Positions 39,507-48,866 of a stretch of DNA of 64,000 nt are shown here, in pieces. This DNA is from Paraburkholderia caballeronis (GTDB lineage: Bacteria > Pseudomonadota > Gammaproteobacteria > Burkholderiales > Burkholderiaceae), in the NCBI RefSeq assembly GCF_900104845.1, contig NZ_FNSR01000001.1:2170001-2234000 (forward strand), given 5' to 3'. The translations under genes were made by a program, and so were the position numbers. The number at the start of each line of letters is the position of its first letter. Position 1 is the first letter of the stretch. The notes beneath the pieces are model-generated. The model made no database searches. It worked only from the letters and a program-made list of their open reading frames with translations, and had not been told where the DNA came from.

Positions 39507-40064
39507 TCAACGCTGCGCGGAAATCGTGATCTGCGTGCCGTCCGCGAGCGTCAGCGTCTTCACCGTGCCGGTGGTCGGCATCGCGAACCGCAAGACCTCG
39601 CTATGCGCGGCCACGTCCGGGCATTTCAGCGGCTTGCCGCCGCTCGTCACCGTCGTCGTGCCGCGTGGCGCCTGCGCGCGGAAGCTCAACTGCACGTTCG
39701 CGGTGCCGTTCGACGCGACGATCGGCGCAAGGCGCAACTGCGTCTGACGGACCATCGCGCCGTTCGCGTCGAGCGGCAGCGACGCGTAATCGGGACAGCC
39801 GTCCGGCGTCGGCACCGGGCCGCCCGGCGGCGTCGTGCGCCACGTGAAGTCGTCGGTCTCGCCGGAGCGCAGCGTGCGCGTTTCCTGCGCGTTGCCGAAC
39901 TGCTTCGACGCGACTTTCACGGTGTAGCGGATCGGCCCGTCGGTGGCGGCTTTCGACGTGATCTTGATCGGCGGCGCCGCGTGCGCGTAGAGCGTCAGCA
40001 CGGACACGGCGGCGAGCAGCACGCCGCGAAGCGCCGTCGCGCGGCGAGGAGCGCAGAACAGCAT
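39507..40064 (-). CDS. Secreted protein, function unknown
   Basis: A 185-residue protein with an N-terminal signal peptide (RGVLLAAVSVLTLYAHAA) and a mature beta-rich part beginning PPIKITSKAATDGPIRYTVKV. It has two Cys residues (DGCPDY and KCPDVAAH) that could form a disulfide. The ATG at 40064 follows GGAGGTG. It may belong to a secreted family restricted to Burkholderia relatives, but I cannot name it. It stands alone between fetB and an oxidoreductase gene. Confidence 0.75.
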   Translation of the reverse strand: MLFCAPRRATALRGVLLAAVSVLTLYAHAAPPIKITSKAATDGPIRYTVKVASKQFGNAQETRTLRSGETDDFTWRTTPPGGPVPTPDGCPDYASLPLDANGAMVRQTQLRLAPIVASNGTANVQLSFRAQAPRGTTTVTSGGKPLKCPDVAAHSEVLRFAMPTTGTVKTLTLADGTQITISAQR

Positions 40065-40324
40065 ACGTCACCTCCTGGCTGGATCGGCCGTGCATCGTGC
40101 GGCAGCGGCGCCGCGCGCGGCCCTGGGACGAAGAGTCTGCTTTCAGTCTAGCAAGCGGCGCGCCGCGCGGCGCTGTTGCGCGGCCAGGTATTCCCCGGCT
40201 TGCGCGCGCGGCCGATCTGGCGGACGCCATGCGGATGCGGCGGCGCAACGCGGGTTTTGAGGGTTCGCGCTGCGCGTTGCGCTCACGGATGCCGCCGATC
40301 GACGAACAACCACCAAAGTCGCCA

Positions 40325-41341
40325 TCAGAAGCCGCTCAACACGAGCTTGCCGATCGCGCGCCCTTCTTCGAGCAGCTTGTGCGCGCGCCGCAGGTTCGCC
40401 GCGTCGATCGAGCCGAGCGTCTGGCCGACCGTCGTGCGCAGCGTGCCGGCGTCGACGAGGCGCGCGACCTCGTTCAGCAGCCGGTGCTGCTCGATCATGT
40501 CCGGCGTGCCGAACATCGCGCGCGTGAACATGAATTCCCAATGCAGCGCCGCGCTTTTCGACTTCAGCAGTTCGACCGCAACCGGCTTCGCGTTCTCGAC
40601 GATCGTCACGATGCCGCCCTGCGGCTTGATCGCGTCGGCGGCGGCCGGGAAGTTCGCGTCGGTGTCATTGAAGATCAGCACGTAATCGACGTTGTCGAAC
40701 CCGAGCGCCTTCAGTTGCGCGGGCACGTCGCCGTAGTGGTTCACGATGTGGTCCGCGCCGAGCGACTTCGCCCATTCGGCCGATTCCGGCCGCGACGCGG
40801 TCGCGATCACGGTCAGCTTCGCGAGTTGTTTCGCGAGCTGGATGCCGATCGAGCCGACACCGCCCGCGCCGCCGAAGATCAGCGCGGTCTTGCCCGCGTC
40901 CGCGCCCTGCGGCGACACGCGCAGCCGGTCGAACAGCGCCTCCCACGCGGTGATCGCGGTCAACGGCAGCGCGGCCGCGTGCGCGAAATCGAGCGACTGC
41001 GGCTTGCGGCCGACGATGCGCTCGTCGACCAGTTGGTATTCGCTGTTCGAGCCGGGCCGTGTGATGCTGCCCGCATAGAACACCGGGTCGCCGACCTTGA
41101 ACAGCGTGACGTCCGGGCCGACCGCGGCGACGGTCCCCGCCGCGTCCCAGCCGAGCACGCGCGGCGCGGTTTCGACAGCCGGCTTCGGCGAACGGACCTT
41201 GTAGTCGACCGGATTCACCGACACCGCCTCGACCTTCACGAGCAGGTCGCGGCCGGCGGCGACGGGTTGCGGGATCTCGACGTCGAGCAGCGCTTCGGGA
41301 TCGTCGATCGGCAGATAACGGTGGAGGCCAACGGCTTTCAT
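40325..41341 (-). CDS. Zinc-type alcohol dehydrogenase-like quinone oxidoreductase
   Basis: A 338-residue NADPH-dependent MDR-family enzyme. The N-terminal GroES-like domain includes VKVEAVSVNPVDYKVR and VLGWDAAGTVAAVG. The Rossmann fold carries ALIFGGAGGVGSIGIQLAK. Structural and catalytic zinc cysteines are absent, so it belongs with the quinone-reductase-like group rather than true alcohol dehydrogenases. The gene is single, with gaps of about 260-290 bases on each side. Confidence 0.88.
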   Translation of the reverse strand: MKAVGLHRYLPIDDPEALLDVEIPQPVAAGRDLLVKVEAVSVNPVDYKVRSPKPAVETAPRVLGWDAAGTVAAVGPDVTLFKVGDPVFYAGSITRPGSNSEYQLVDERIVGRKPQSLDFAHAAALPLTAITAWEALFDRLRVSPQGADAGKTALIFGGAGGVGSIGIQLAKQLAKLTVIATASRPESAEWAKSLGADHIVNHYGDVPAQLKALGFDNVDYVLIFNDTDANFPAAADAIKPQGGIVTIVENAKPVAVELLKSKSAALHWEFMFTRAMFGTPDMIEQHRLLNEVARLVDAGTLRTTVGQTLGSIDAANLRRAHKLLEEGRAIGKLVLSGF

Positions 41342-41630
41342 CTATTGCTCCTGATTCGGTGAGGGGGCGACGCTCGCCGGCCGGCGAGCGTGGTTCGGCG
41401 CATCGTAGACGCCGCGGTGTCGGTTGAAAAGCATCGTGACGGGCGAAACAGGGTTCGGCTTGATCTGTTCGTCGGCCTGTTTGAGATTCCGGCCAGCGGT
41501 CTGGGGCGCGCGTTCGTGCGGTCAACGGCGGCGTGCAGCGTTTGCCGGCTTACCCGCTTTGACGGCGTGCATCCCGCCGGGCCTGCCCATCCGTCCGGAC
41601 GCCGCGCCAATCAGGCGGGCATGCTCCACG

Positions 41631-42674
41631 CTACGGCGCGGCATCGCCCGCATCGCTTTCGAGCCGGGCCGTCAACGCCGCGCTCAACCGCTGCCGCACC
41701 CGGCCGTAGCCGGCCCACGGATCGGCGTCGCCGCAGTCCGCCAAGCGCGCATCGATGTTCGCGAGCGTCCATTGCGCGCCGCCGGTCGTCTGCGGAACCT
41801 CGCCCCACGTCAGCGGCACCGACACGCCCATCCCCGGCCGCGCGCGCACGCCATACGCGACCGCCGTGCTCGCGCCGCGCGCGTTGCGCAGATAGTCGAT
41901 GAACACCTTCTTGCGCCGGTGCTCCGCGCCCGCCGTCGCGCTGAACTGCGTCGGCCGGCTCGCCGCGAGATGATGCGCGAGCGCGCGCGAGAACGCCTTC
42001 GCGTCGTCCCAGCCGACCTCCGGCGTCAGCGGCACGACGACGTGCAGCCCCTTGCCGCCGCTCGTCTTGCAGAACGATTCGAGGCCGAGGTCCGCGAGCG
42101 TCGCGCGCGTCAGCAGCGCCGCCTCGATCATCCGGTCCCAGCCGAGTTCCGGGTCCGGGTCGAGATCGAATACGACGCGGTCGGGCCGCTCGATGTCGGT
42201 CGCGTGCGCGTTCCACGTATGCAGTTCGATCGCGTCCATCTGCGCGACGACGATCAGCGCTTCGAGCGTGTCGATCGTCAGCAGCGGCGGATGGCCCGGA
42301 TCGAGCCCCTCGTGCTGCGTGACGCCCGGAAACGGCACGCGGCCGATATGGCGCTGAAAGAAGGTCTCGCCGCCGACGCCCTGCGGCGCGCGCACGAGCG
42401 ACACCGGCCGGTCGCGCAACTGCGGCAGCAGCCACGGCGCGATGCGTTCGTAGTAGCGGACGAGGTCGAGCTTGCGGATGCCGCTTGCCGCGTCGATCAC
42501 GCGGCGCGCGCTGGTGATGCGGATGCCCGCGACTTCGGCCGTGGCGGCCCGGCCGCCGCGCGACGGGCGCGCAGCCGTGGGTGCCGCGGATGATGCGCCG
42601 GCGTTCGGGTGCGTGCCGCGCGAAGATCGGGCGGCGGCGGTCGTCGCCCGGGTTCCATTGGATCGATCGTGCAT
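41631..42674 (-). CDS. Stand-alone LigD-type primase/polymerase domain
   Basis: A 347-residue protein. The start at 42674 (MHDRSNGTRATT) has GAGGAGCG upstream. About 65 Ala/Arg/Ser-rich residues precede a polymerase domain of bacterial end-joining ligase D: RKLDLVRYYERIAPWLLPQL, RPVSLVRAPQGVGGETFFQRH, catalytic Asp pair in VVFDLDPDP, and SFCKTSGGKGLHVVVPL. The phosphoesterase and ligase domains usual in LigD are missing, and no Ku gene is in the window. The rich N-terminal stretch resembles a LigD interdomain linker, so this may be a split or trimmed LigD; alternatively it is a genuine single-domain polymerase. Confidence 0.85.
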   Translation of the reverse strand: MHDRSNGTRATTAAARSSRGTHPNAGASSAAPTAARPSRGGRAATAEVAGIRITSARRVIDAASGIRKLDLVRYYERIAPWLLPQLRDRPVSLVRAPQGVGGETFFQRHIGRVPFPGVTQHEGLDPGHPPLLTIDTLEALIVVAQMDAIELHTWNAHATDIERPDRVVFDLDPDPELGWDRMIEAALLTRATLADLGLESFCKTSGGKGLHVVVPLTPEVGWDDAKAFSRALAHHLAASRPTQFSATAGAEHRRKKVFIDYLRNARGASTAVAYGVRARPGMGVSVPLTWGEVPQTTGGAQWTLANIDARLADCGDADPWAGYGRVRQRLSAALTARLESDAGDAAP

Positions 42675-43192
42675 ACCGGTTCGCTCCTCATGCGCGCCGC
42701 ATACCGGATTGCGGTGCGTGCGGCGTCGGGTGGCTGACGGTACGCGGCGGCCGCTGTGGCGAACCACCGCGCGATTGTCGATATTGTGCCTTCGATGCGG
42801 GGATGGCGGGTAGGCGGCTCGTTGAAAGCGTCGGGCATGCGTGCAGATCGCCCGTACAGGCAGTGCGCTCGCGCCTCGTCGCGCCTCGCCTCGTCTTCGT
42901 TTCGCGATACGTCCATGCCAGCCTTGCTTCGGCATTCTTGCTGCGCGACATCGATAGCCGTTCGAGGCCGGCGGCGCAAGCGGGCCATACGCATGCTTTC
43001 GCTGTGTTCCCAGGCAAATCGACGCCCGACTATCCGTTCCCGCCCGACGGCCCACCACGGCCGCGGGATCGCTCACACGCTACAATAGCCGGATTTTCCG
43101 CGCGGTCCGCGGCCTCGCCGACGCCGTCGCGCGCCGTTTCCGCATCCCCGTTCGCCGTTTCGTCTGTGTCGCCTGCCGCGCCCCGTTCGCCC
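42675..43192. other. Gene-free gap between divergent polymerase and serB genes
   Basis: The 518 bases between the leftward polymerase-domain gene and rightward serB carry open but non-conserved-looking frames on both strands. I see no leftover of the LigD ligase or phosphoesterase domains. Both promoters must lie here. Confidence 0.5.
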
Positions 43193-44032
43193 ATGAATCT
43201 CGTCATCCAGAGTCCCGAGCCGCTCTCCTCCGTCCATCACAAGACGCTCGTCGCGCTCGCGCGCGGCAGCCGCATCGAGCCGATCGACGCGCACGCGATC
43301 CGCATCGAGAACGCCGCGGCCTCGCAGCGCGCGGACCTCGACGTGTACTGCGGCACTCACCGGCTCGACTACGCGTTCGTCGAACCGGGCCGCACGCTGG
43401 ACCAGTTCGGCCTCGTCGCGATGGACATGGACTCGACGCTCATCACGATCGAATGCATCGACGAGATCGCGGACTTCTGCGGGCTGAAGAGCGAAGTGGC
43501 CGCGATCACCGAGGCGTCGATGCGCGGCGAGATCAAGGACTTCAACGAAAGCCTGACGCGCCGCGTCGCGCTGCTCGAAGGGCTCGACGCGAGCGCGCTC
43601 GAACGCGTGTACGAGGAAAGGCTGCAACTGTCGCCGGGCGCAACGCAGATGCTCGCCGGCGCGAAGGCGGCCGGGCTCAAGACGCTGCTGGTGTCGGGCG
43701 GCTTCACGTTCTTCACCGAGCGGCTGAAGGCGCGGCTCGGCCTCGACTTCACGCGCGCGAACACGCTCGAAATCGTCGACGGCAAGCTGACCGGCCGCGT
43801 GAGCGGCGAGATCGTGAACGCGGATGTGAAGGCGCGCACGCTGGTCGAGACCTGCGCGCAGCTCGGCATCGAACCGCGCCGCGCGATTGCCATGGGCGAC
43901 GGCTCGAACGACCTGAAGATGATGGCGCAGGCGGGGTTGTCGGTGGCGTTCCGCGCCAAGCCGGTCGTGCGCGAGGCGGCGAGCGTCGCGTTCAATTACG
44001 TCGGGCTGGATGGGTTGTTGCGGCTTTTTTGA
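43193..44032 (+). CDS. serB: Phosphoserine phosphatase
   Basis: A 279-residue HAD-superfamily enzyme doing the last step of serine synthesis. The start at ATG 43193 (MNLVIQSPEPLSS) fits betaproteobacterial SerB; the frame stays open far upstream without family likeness. HAD motifs: DMDSTLI with Asp78/Asp80, LVSGGFTFFTERL with Ser, Lys in VNADVKART, and MGDGSNDLKMM. An N-terminal region of about 75 residues is the ACT-like part. Serine made here is also the substrate of the CysE encoded later in the window, though the genes are 15 kb apart. Confidence 0.96.
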   Translation: MNLVIQSPEPLSSVHHKTLVALARGSRIEPIDAHAIRIENAAASQRADLDVYCGTHRLDYAFVEPGRTLDQFGLVAMDMDSTLITIECIDEIADFCGLKSEVAAITEASMRGEIKDFNESLTRRVALLEGLDASALERVYEERLQLSPGATQMLAGAKAAGLKTLLVSGGFTFFTERLKARLGLDFTRANTLEIVDGKLTGRVSGEIVNADVKARTLVETCAQLGIEPRRAIAMGDGSNDLKMMAQAGLSVAFRAKPVVREAASVAFNYVGLDGLLRLF

Positions 44033-44253
44033 TCTGGCGGGGCATGGTCACGTTCGGGTGGCCGAGCGCGGTGGTCGATTTTCATTGCGCATGCCCCGGC
44101 TACGCGATTCGTCCCGGGTGCAGTTGAAACAGGCCGCGTTTCAACGGTCGCCATGACGTATTCGTTCGTGCGTACCCGCGCGAGCGACAGGCCCCGGGCA
44201 CGCACTTGCGAAGCGCCTTCATCCCCGCGCTTCATGCCCCCTATTTGCCCCCA

Positions 44254-44289
44254 ACGTGTCGCGCCGATCCATTCATCGGCGCGACACGT
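44254..44289. repeat. Long perfect hairpin between serB and the cystathionine lyase gene
   Basis: Fifteen perfect base pairs (44254-44268 with 44275-44289, core GTGTCGCGCCGAT) around a CCATTC loop. No T run follows on either strand. It sits in the 387-base gap 44033-44419 between convergent genes, which otherwise shows nothing. Confidence 0.7.
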
Positions 44290-44419
44290 GCAGGTCATGC
44301 ACGTTCGAGCCAATCCGAAGTCGGGCCTCGAATCAGCGCGCGCGGAACGCCCGAGTGGCCGCCCTGGGCAATCGCAAACGGCCTCCCTGCCCGAGCCGTT
44401 TGCGCGCTGCCCGGCGAAA

Positions 44420-45604
44420 TCACTTCAACACCGCAAGCGCCCGTTCGATATCCGCTTGCAGATCCGCCGCCTCTTCCAGCCCGACGTAGAACCGCACCAG
44501 CGTGCCGCGATGCGGCCAGTTCGCCGCGGTGCGCATCGACGCGACGTCGTACGGCATCACGAGACTATGCGCGCCGCCCCAGCTCCAGCCGAGCGCAAAA
44601 AGGTCCAACGCTTCGCAGAACGCGTCGATCTGCGCCGGGTTATAACGCCCATCGAACACAACCGAGAACAGGCCGCCCGCGCCGGTGAAATCGCGCTTGA
44701 AAAACGCGTGGCCCGGACAGTCCGGAAACGCCGGATGCAGCACCGCCGCAATCTCCGTTCGCCCCTTCAGCCACTGCGCGAGCGCGAGCGCATTGCGGTC
44801 ATGCGTGTCGAAGCGCGCCTTCATGCTCGGCAGGCCGCGCAACACGAGCGAGCAGTCGTCCGACGACACGCCGATTCCCATCCGCATCCGCGCGAGCTTC
44901 AGCTTCAGGTACAGCTCGCGGTCCACGGTGATCGTCGCGCCCATCAGCACGTCGCTGCCGCCCGATTGATACTTCGTCAGCGCCTGCACCGAGATATCGA
45001 CACCGTGATCGAACGGCCGGAACGCGAGGCCCGCGGACCATGTGTTGTCGATCGCGGTGACCACGTTGCGCGCGCGCGCAACCGCGGTGATCGCCGGCAC
45101 GTCGGGCACTTCCATCGTCACCGAGCCCGGCGCTTCCAGCCAGATCAGCCGCGTATTCGGCTGGATCAGGTCCGCGATGCCCGCGCCGATCATTGGATCG
45201 TAGTAACGCACGCCGATCCCGAAGTCGCGCGCGAGCCAGTCGCCGTGCTCGCGGTTCGGCGAATAGACGTTGTCCGGAATCAGCACGTCGTCGCCCGCCT
45301 TCACAAGCCCGAAATACACGTTCGAGATCGCGGACAAGCCGGACGGCTGCAGCAGCGTATGCTCGCCGCCCTCGATCGTCGCGAGGCGGTTCGCGAGCAT
45401 CGTCGAGGTCGGCGTCGCGTGCAGGCCGTAGCGCCACTGCGCGTCGTTGCGCCAGTCGAGCGAACGCACCGACGCGAGATCGGGGAACACGACGGTGGAC
45501 GCGCGCGTGACCGGTGCGGCGAACGATTCGAAGCCGGGCGTCAGGTCGTCCTGCGGATGCACGATGCGCGTCTGCAACGCGCGGCTGGAGTCGGATTTCT
45601 TCAT
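44420..45604 (-). CDS. metC: Cystathionine beta-lyase
   Basis: A 394-residue fold-type I PLP enzyme. The start at 45604 (MKKSDSSRALQTRIVHPQDD) is the family-like one; upstream codons in frame are not. Substrate/PLP features: YGLHATPTSTMLANRLATIE, QPSGLSAISNVYFGLVKAGD, Lys211 in ALTKYQSGGSD, and the C-terminal SWGGAHSLVMPYD. It cleaves cystathionine to homocysteine in methionine synthesis, but related enzymes split cystathionine the other way. The gene is preceded by a 366-base gap without a visible gene and is part of a leftward run. Confidence 0.92.
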   Translation of the reverse strand: MKKSDSSRALQTRIVHPQDDLTPGFESFAAPVTRASTVVFPDLASVRSLDWRNDAQWRYGLHATPTSTMLANRLATIEGGEHTLLQPSGLSAISNVYFGLVKAGDDVLIPDNVYSPNREHGDWLARDFGIGVRYYDPMIGAGIADLIQPNTRLIWLEAPGSVTMEVPDVPAITAVARARNVVTAIDNTWSAGLAFRPFDHGVDISVQALTKYQSGGSDVLMGATITVDRELYLKLKLARMRMGIGVSSDDCSLVLRGLPSMKARFDTHDRNALALAQWLKGRTEIAAVLHPAFPDCPGHAFFKRDFTGAGGLFSVVFDGRYNPAQIDAFCEALDLFALGWSWGGAHSLVMPYDVASMRTAANWPHRGTLVRFYVGLEEAADLQADIERALAVLK

Positions 45605-45970
45605 GTCGGAGTGAGGCTGGATGAGCGCTTGGCGAAGCGGCGCGCGATGCGCCGCACCCCGAAGATTAACCGAGGTTGGCGCGGCGCGCGTGAGACGCCG
45701 TGGCTGGTGGGCCGGCGGGAGTCGGGATATTTGGCGATGACGCCGCGATCGGCCCGTAGCGGACGAGATATCCGGCATACGGATTCGTTTCTTCACTCGC
45801 CGCGCACTGGATAACGGAGAGAAAGGCCGACAGGCGTCGAGGCTGCCGCACCGCCTATGCCGCCTGCCCGATATCCCGCTTCCGACGCTGCGCGCCTTCG
45901 TCACGCAATCATCCGCCAGCGGCGCGTTCGATGAACGGCTTCGCGCCACAACCCGCGACACACGCAACGA
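45605..45970. other. Gene-free gap upstream of metC
   Basis: Nothing gene-like is seen in these 366 bases. They should contain the metC promoter and the end of the transcript of the neighbouring secreted-protein gene. No clear terminator hairpin was found. Confidence 0.4.
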
Positions 45971-46603
45971 TCAATCGCCGGTCGTCAGATTGCTGACACC
46001 GCCGACCGGCTGCCCGCCTTGCCCCGCCTTCGCGGACGGCGCCGCCTGCTGCGTCTGCTGTGGCGACACGGCCGGCTGCGGATTCGCCGCCGCAGGCATG
46101 AGCGACGCCGGCGGCACCGCCTGCCCTGCCGCCAGCGGCTTCAGTTCGAACGGCTGGGGATTCGAGTCGTCGATGTTCATCCGGTCGCCGGCCACCGAGC
46201 CGTCCGCCGCGAACGTGCCGACCCAGTTGCCGACGATGTGCGTACCGTCGTTCGACTCCTCGATCTCCAGCGTGCTGCCGTCGCGGTCGCCCGCGACGAC
46301 GAGCACCTCGCCGGTGTCGGTGTACTGATACTCGCCGTGCACGCCCTGCGGATCGTCGGTCTTCGCGCCGAGGCGCAGCACGATCTGCCGGTTGCCGAGC
46401 ATGCCGACGTAACGCGGGAACTGCGCGAACCCGGGGTTCGGCTTCAGCGGCAACTGCGCCGACGGCGGCGCGGCCAGCTCCTTCACCGGATCGCCGGCAA
46501 ACTGAGCATGCGCGGCGAGCGGCGCGGCCAGCATGGCGGCAACGGCAAGCACCGCACCCGCGACCCGGCCATGCCGCGCGGCCATTCGTTGTATCGACGT
46601 CAT
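45971..46603 (-). CDS. Secreted protein with Gln/Pro-rich tail, function unknown
   Basis: A 210-residue protein. The start at 46603 (MTSIQRMAARHG) has AGAGGGA just upstream; other in-frame ATGs are close by. Its signal peptide is VAGAVLAVAAMLAAPLAAHA. The mature domain looks beta-rich (VLRLGAKTDDPQGVHGEYQY; EVLVVAGDRDGSTLEIEES; GNWVGTFAADGSVAGDRM) and the last 60 residues are Ala/Gln/Pro-rich and probably disordered. It follows the thiolase gene by 61 bases on the same strand. I do not recognise the family. Confidence 0.78.
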   Translation of the reverse strand: MTSIQRMAARHGRVAGAVLAVAAMLAAPLAAHAQFAGDPVKELAAPPSAQLPLKPNPGFAQFPRYVGMLGNRQIVLRLGAKTDDPQGVHGEYQYTDTGEVLVVAGDRDGSTLEIEESNDGTHIVGNWVGTFAADGSVAGDRMNIDDSNPQPFELKPLAAGQAVPPASLMPAAANPQPAVSPQQTQQAAPSAKAGQGGQPVGGVSNLTTGD

Positions 46604-46664
46604 CCCTTCCCTCTGCATGGTCCTTCGTGCGCGCCGCACGCAACGCGGCGTGCGGCGCGTGGGA

Positions 46665-47849
46665 TCAGATCCGCTCGAACACCGCGGCGATGCCCTGCCC
46701 GCCGCCGATGCACATCGTGACCAGCGCATAACGGCCGCCGGTCCGATGCAGTTCATAGAGCGCCTTCACGGTGATCAGCGCACCGGTCGCGCCGATCGGA
46801 TGGCCGAGCGAGATGCCCGAGCCGTTCGGATTCACCTTCGCCGGATCGAGGCCGAGTTCCTGCGTGACCGCGCACGCCTGCGCGGCGAACGCCTCGTTCG
46901 CCTCGATCACGTCGAGATCCGCGACCGACAGCCCCGCGCGCTTCAGCGCGCTGCGCGTTGCCGGCACCGGGCCGATGCCCATGTACGCAGGATCGACGCC
47001 CGCATGGGCGTACGACACGAGCCGTGCGAGCGGCTTCACGCCGCGCTCGCGCGCGGTGTCCGCGCTCATCAGCAGCACGGCCGCGGCCGCGTCGTTGATG
47101 CCGGACGCGTTGCCGGCCGTCACCGTGCCGTTCTCTTTCGCGAACACCGGACGCAGCTTCGAGAAGTCGCCCGCCGACGCGTCCGCGCGCACGTGCTCGT
47201 CGGTGTCGAACGTCACGTCGCCCTTCTTCGAGCGGATCACGACCGGCAGGATCTGCTCCGCGAAACGGCCTTCGGCGATCGCATGCGCCGCACGGCGATG
47301 CGATTCGAGCGCGAGCGCATCCTGCGCGTCGCGCGTGATGCCGTACTGCTTCGCGACGTTCTCGGCGGTCACGCCCATGTGGATCGTCTGGAACGGGTCG
47401 TGCAGCGCGCCGAGCATCATGTCGATCAGCGGCGCATCGCCCATCCGCTGGCCGAAGCGCGCGGCCGGCACCGTGTACGGCGCGCGGCTCATGCTTTCCG
47501 CGCCGCCGCCGATCGCGATGTCCGCGTCGCCGAGCAGGATGCCCTGCGCGGCCGACACGATCGCCTGCAGGCCCGACCCGCACAGCCGGTTCACCGTCAG
47601 CGCCGGCACGTGCTGCGCGACGCCGCCGTTCAGCGCGGCGACGCGCGCGAGGTACATGTCCTTCGGCTCCGTGTGCACGACGTTGCCGAACACCACATGA
47701 CCGACGTCGTCGCCGCTCACGTTCGCGCGCGACAGCACTTCGCGCACGACGCGCGCGCCGAGATCCGTCGGCGGGAAGTCCTTCAGGCCGCCGCCGAAAT
47801 CGCCAATCGCCGTGCGCACGCCGGCCGCCACCACCACTTCGCGTTGCAT
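46665..47849 (-). CDS. Acetyl-CoA acetyltransferase / beta-ketothiolase
   Basis: A 394-residue thiolase. The start at 47849 (MQREVVVAAGVRTAIG) matches the family. Catalytic residues: Cys90 in NRLCGSGLQ, His350 in LGHPIGATGA, Cys380 in TMCIGGGQG. The sequence pattern is that of PhaA/BktB-type enzymes that condense acyl-CoAs for polyhydroxyalkanoate or act in ketone degradation. No phaC or phaB is adjacent, so the exact role is open. It lies downstream of rimO and a sugar-kinase gene on the same strand. Confidence 0.93.
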   Translation of the reverse strand: MQREVVVAAGVRTAIGDFGGGLKDFPPTDLGARVVREVLSRANVSGDDVGHVVFGNVVHTEPKDMYLARVAALNGGVAQHVPALTVNRLCGSGLQAIVSAAQGILLGDADIAIGGGAESMSRAPYTVPAARFGQRMGDAPLIDMMLGALHDPFQTIHMGVTAENVAKQYGITRDAQDALALESHRRAAHAIAEGRFAEQILPVVIRSKKGDVTFDTDEHVRADASAGDFSKLRPVFAKENGTVTAGNASGINDAAAAVLLMSADTARERGVKPLARLVSYAHAGVDPAYMGIGPVPATRSALKRAGLSVADLDVIEANEAFAAQACAVTQELGLDPAKVNPNGSGISLGHPIGATGALITVKALYELHRTGGRYALVTMCIGGGQGIAAVFERI

Positions 47850-47934
47850 CTGCTGCTCCTCCGGTTCCCGGTTGAATGTGTTGTATGTGTTCTGTGTACT
47901 GCGATGGCGCGGCGGCGTCCGCGGCGCAGGCCGG

Positions 47935-48861
47935 TCAGCCGGCCAGCATCCGCTCGACCGCCTCGCGGCGCGGAATCGGCGCGACCGCGCCGAAACCCTG
48001 CGTCGATAGCGCCGCCGCCGCGTTCGCATAATGCGCGGCCGCGAACGGATCGTCGCCTTCGACGAGCCGCGCGATGAACGCACCGCCGAAGCAGTCGCCC
48101 GCGCCGGTCGCATCGACCGCCGCGACGACGCGGCCCGGCACGATGCGGCGCTCGTCCGGCGTCGCGACGTATGCGCCTTCCTTGCCGAGCTTCAGCGCGA
48201 CGATCCGCGCGCCGTGCGCGAGCAGCCAGTCGACGATCGCGTCGCGATCGTCGAGGCCGGTCAGCACCACGACGTCGTCCCAGCTCGGCAGGCAGATGTC
48301 GGTCTGCCGCAGCACTTCGGTCATCACCGCGCGGGCGCGCGCGAGCGGCCACAGCTTCAGCCGCAGGTTCGTGTCGAAACTCACGCGCACGCCGTTGCTG
48401 CGCGCGTGCGCGATCGCCTCGAACGCCGCGTCGCACGCGCTGCTGCTGATCGCGACGCTGATGCCCGACAGATGCAGCACGCGCGCGGCCGCGATCGCAT
48501 CGAGCGGCAGATCGCGCGGCGCATAACGGCTCGCCGCAGAACCCGCGCGCAGATAATCGAACGCATGCCCCTGCGGACCGTGCGACACGAAATACACGCC
48601 GGTCGGCGCGGCGGGATCAACCCGCACGCACGACGTATCGACGCCTTCGGCCGCCCACATGCCGAGCAGCAGCCGGCCGAAGTGATCGTCGCCGAGCGCG
48701 GATACGAAACCCGCGCTCACGCCTTGCCGCGCGGCCGCGACGCAGAAGTTCGACGTGTCGCCGCCGAAGCCTTGAAGATAGTCGGGCCGATCCTTCGACG
48801 CCTGGTTGAATTCGACCATCGCCTCGCCAAACGCGAGGACCTGAGGTGTTGCTGCCGCCAT
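47935..48861 (-). CDS. PfkB-family sugar kinase (KdgK-like)
   Basis: A 308-residue carbohydrate kinase. Signatures: FGEAMVEFNQ, GGDTSNFCVAAARQG, and the anion hole/catalytic loop DATGAGDCFGGAF with Asp256. The LKLWPLARARAVM and FDTNLR segments resemble 2-keto-3-deoxygluconate kinase. The start at 48861 lies 5 bases after the rimO stop, so the two genes are co-transcribed. No Entner-Doudoroff genes are adjacent, so substrate is inferred only. Confidence 0.88.
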   Translation of the reverse strand: MAAATPQVLAFGEAMVEFNQASKDRPDYLQGFGGDTSNFCVAAARQGVSAGFVSALGDDHFGRLLLGMWAAEGVDTSCVRVDPAAPTGVYFVSHGPQGHAFDYLRAGSAASRYAPRDLPLDAIAAARVLHLSGISVAISSSACDAAFEAIAHARSNGVRVSFDTNLRLKLWPLARARAVMTEVLRQTDICLPSWDDVVVLTGLDDRDAIVDWLLAHGARIVALKLGKEGAYVATPDERRIVPGRVVAAVDATGAGDCFGGAFIARLVEGDDPFAAAHYANAAAALSTQGFGAVAPIPRREAVERMLAG

Positions 48862-48866
48862 ACGGA

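Noticed and set aside
42675..43076. Upstream extension of the LigD-type polymerase gene to 43076
   Set aside because: The frame is open but the residues show no LigD ligase or phosphoesterase likeness, and a good ribosome site favours the start at 42674.
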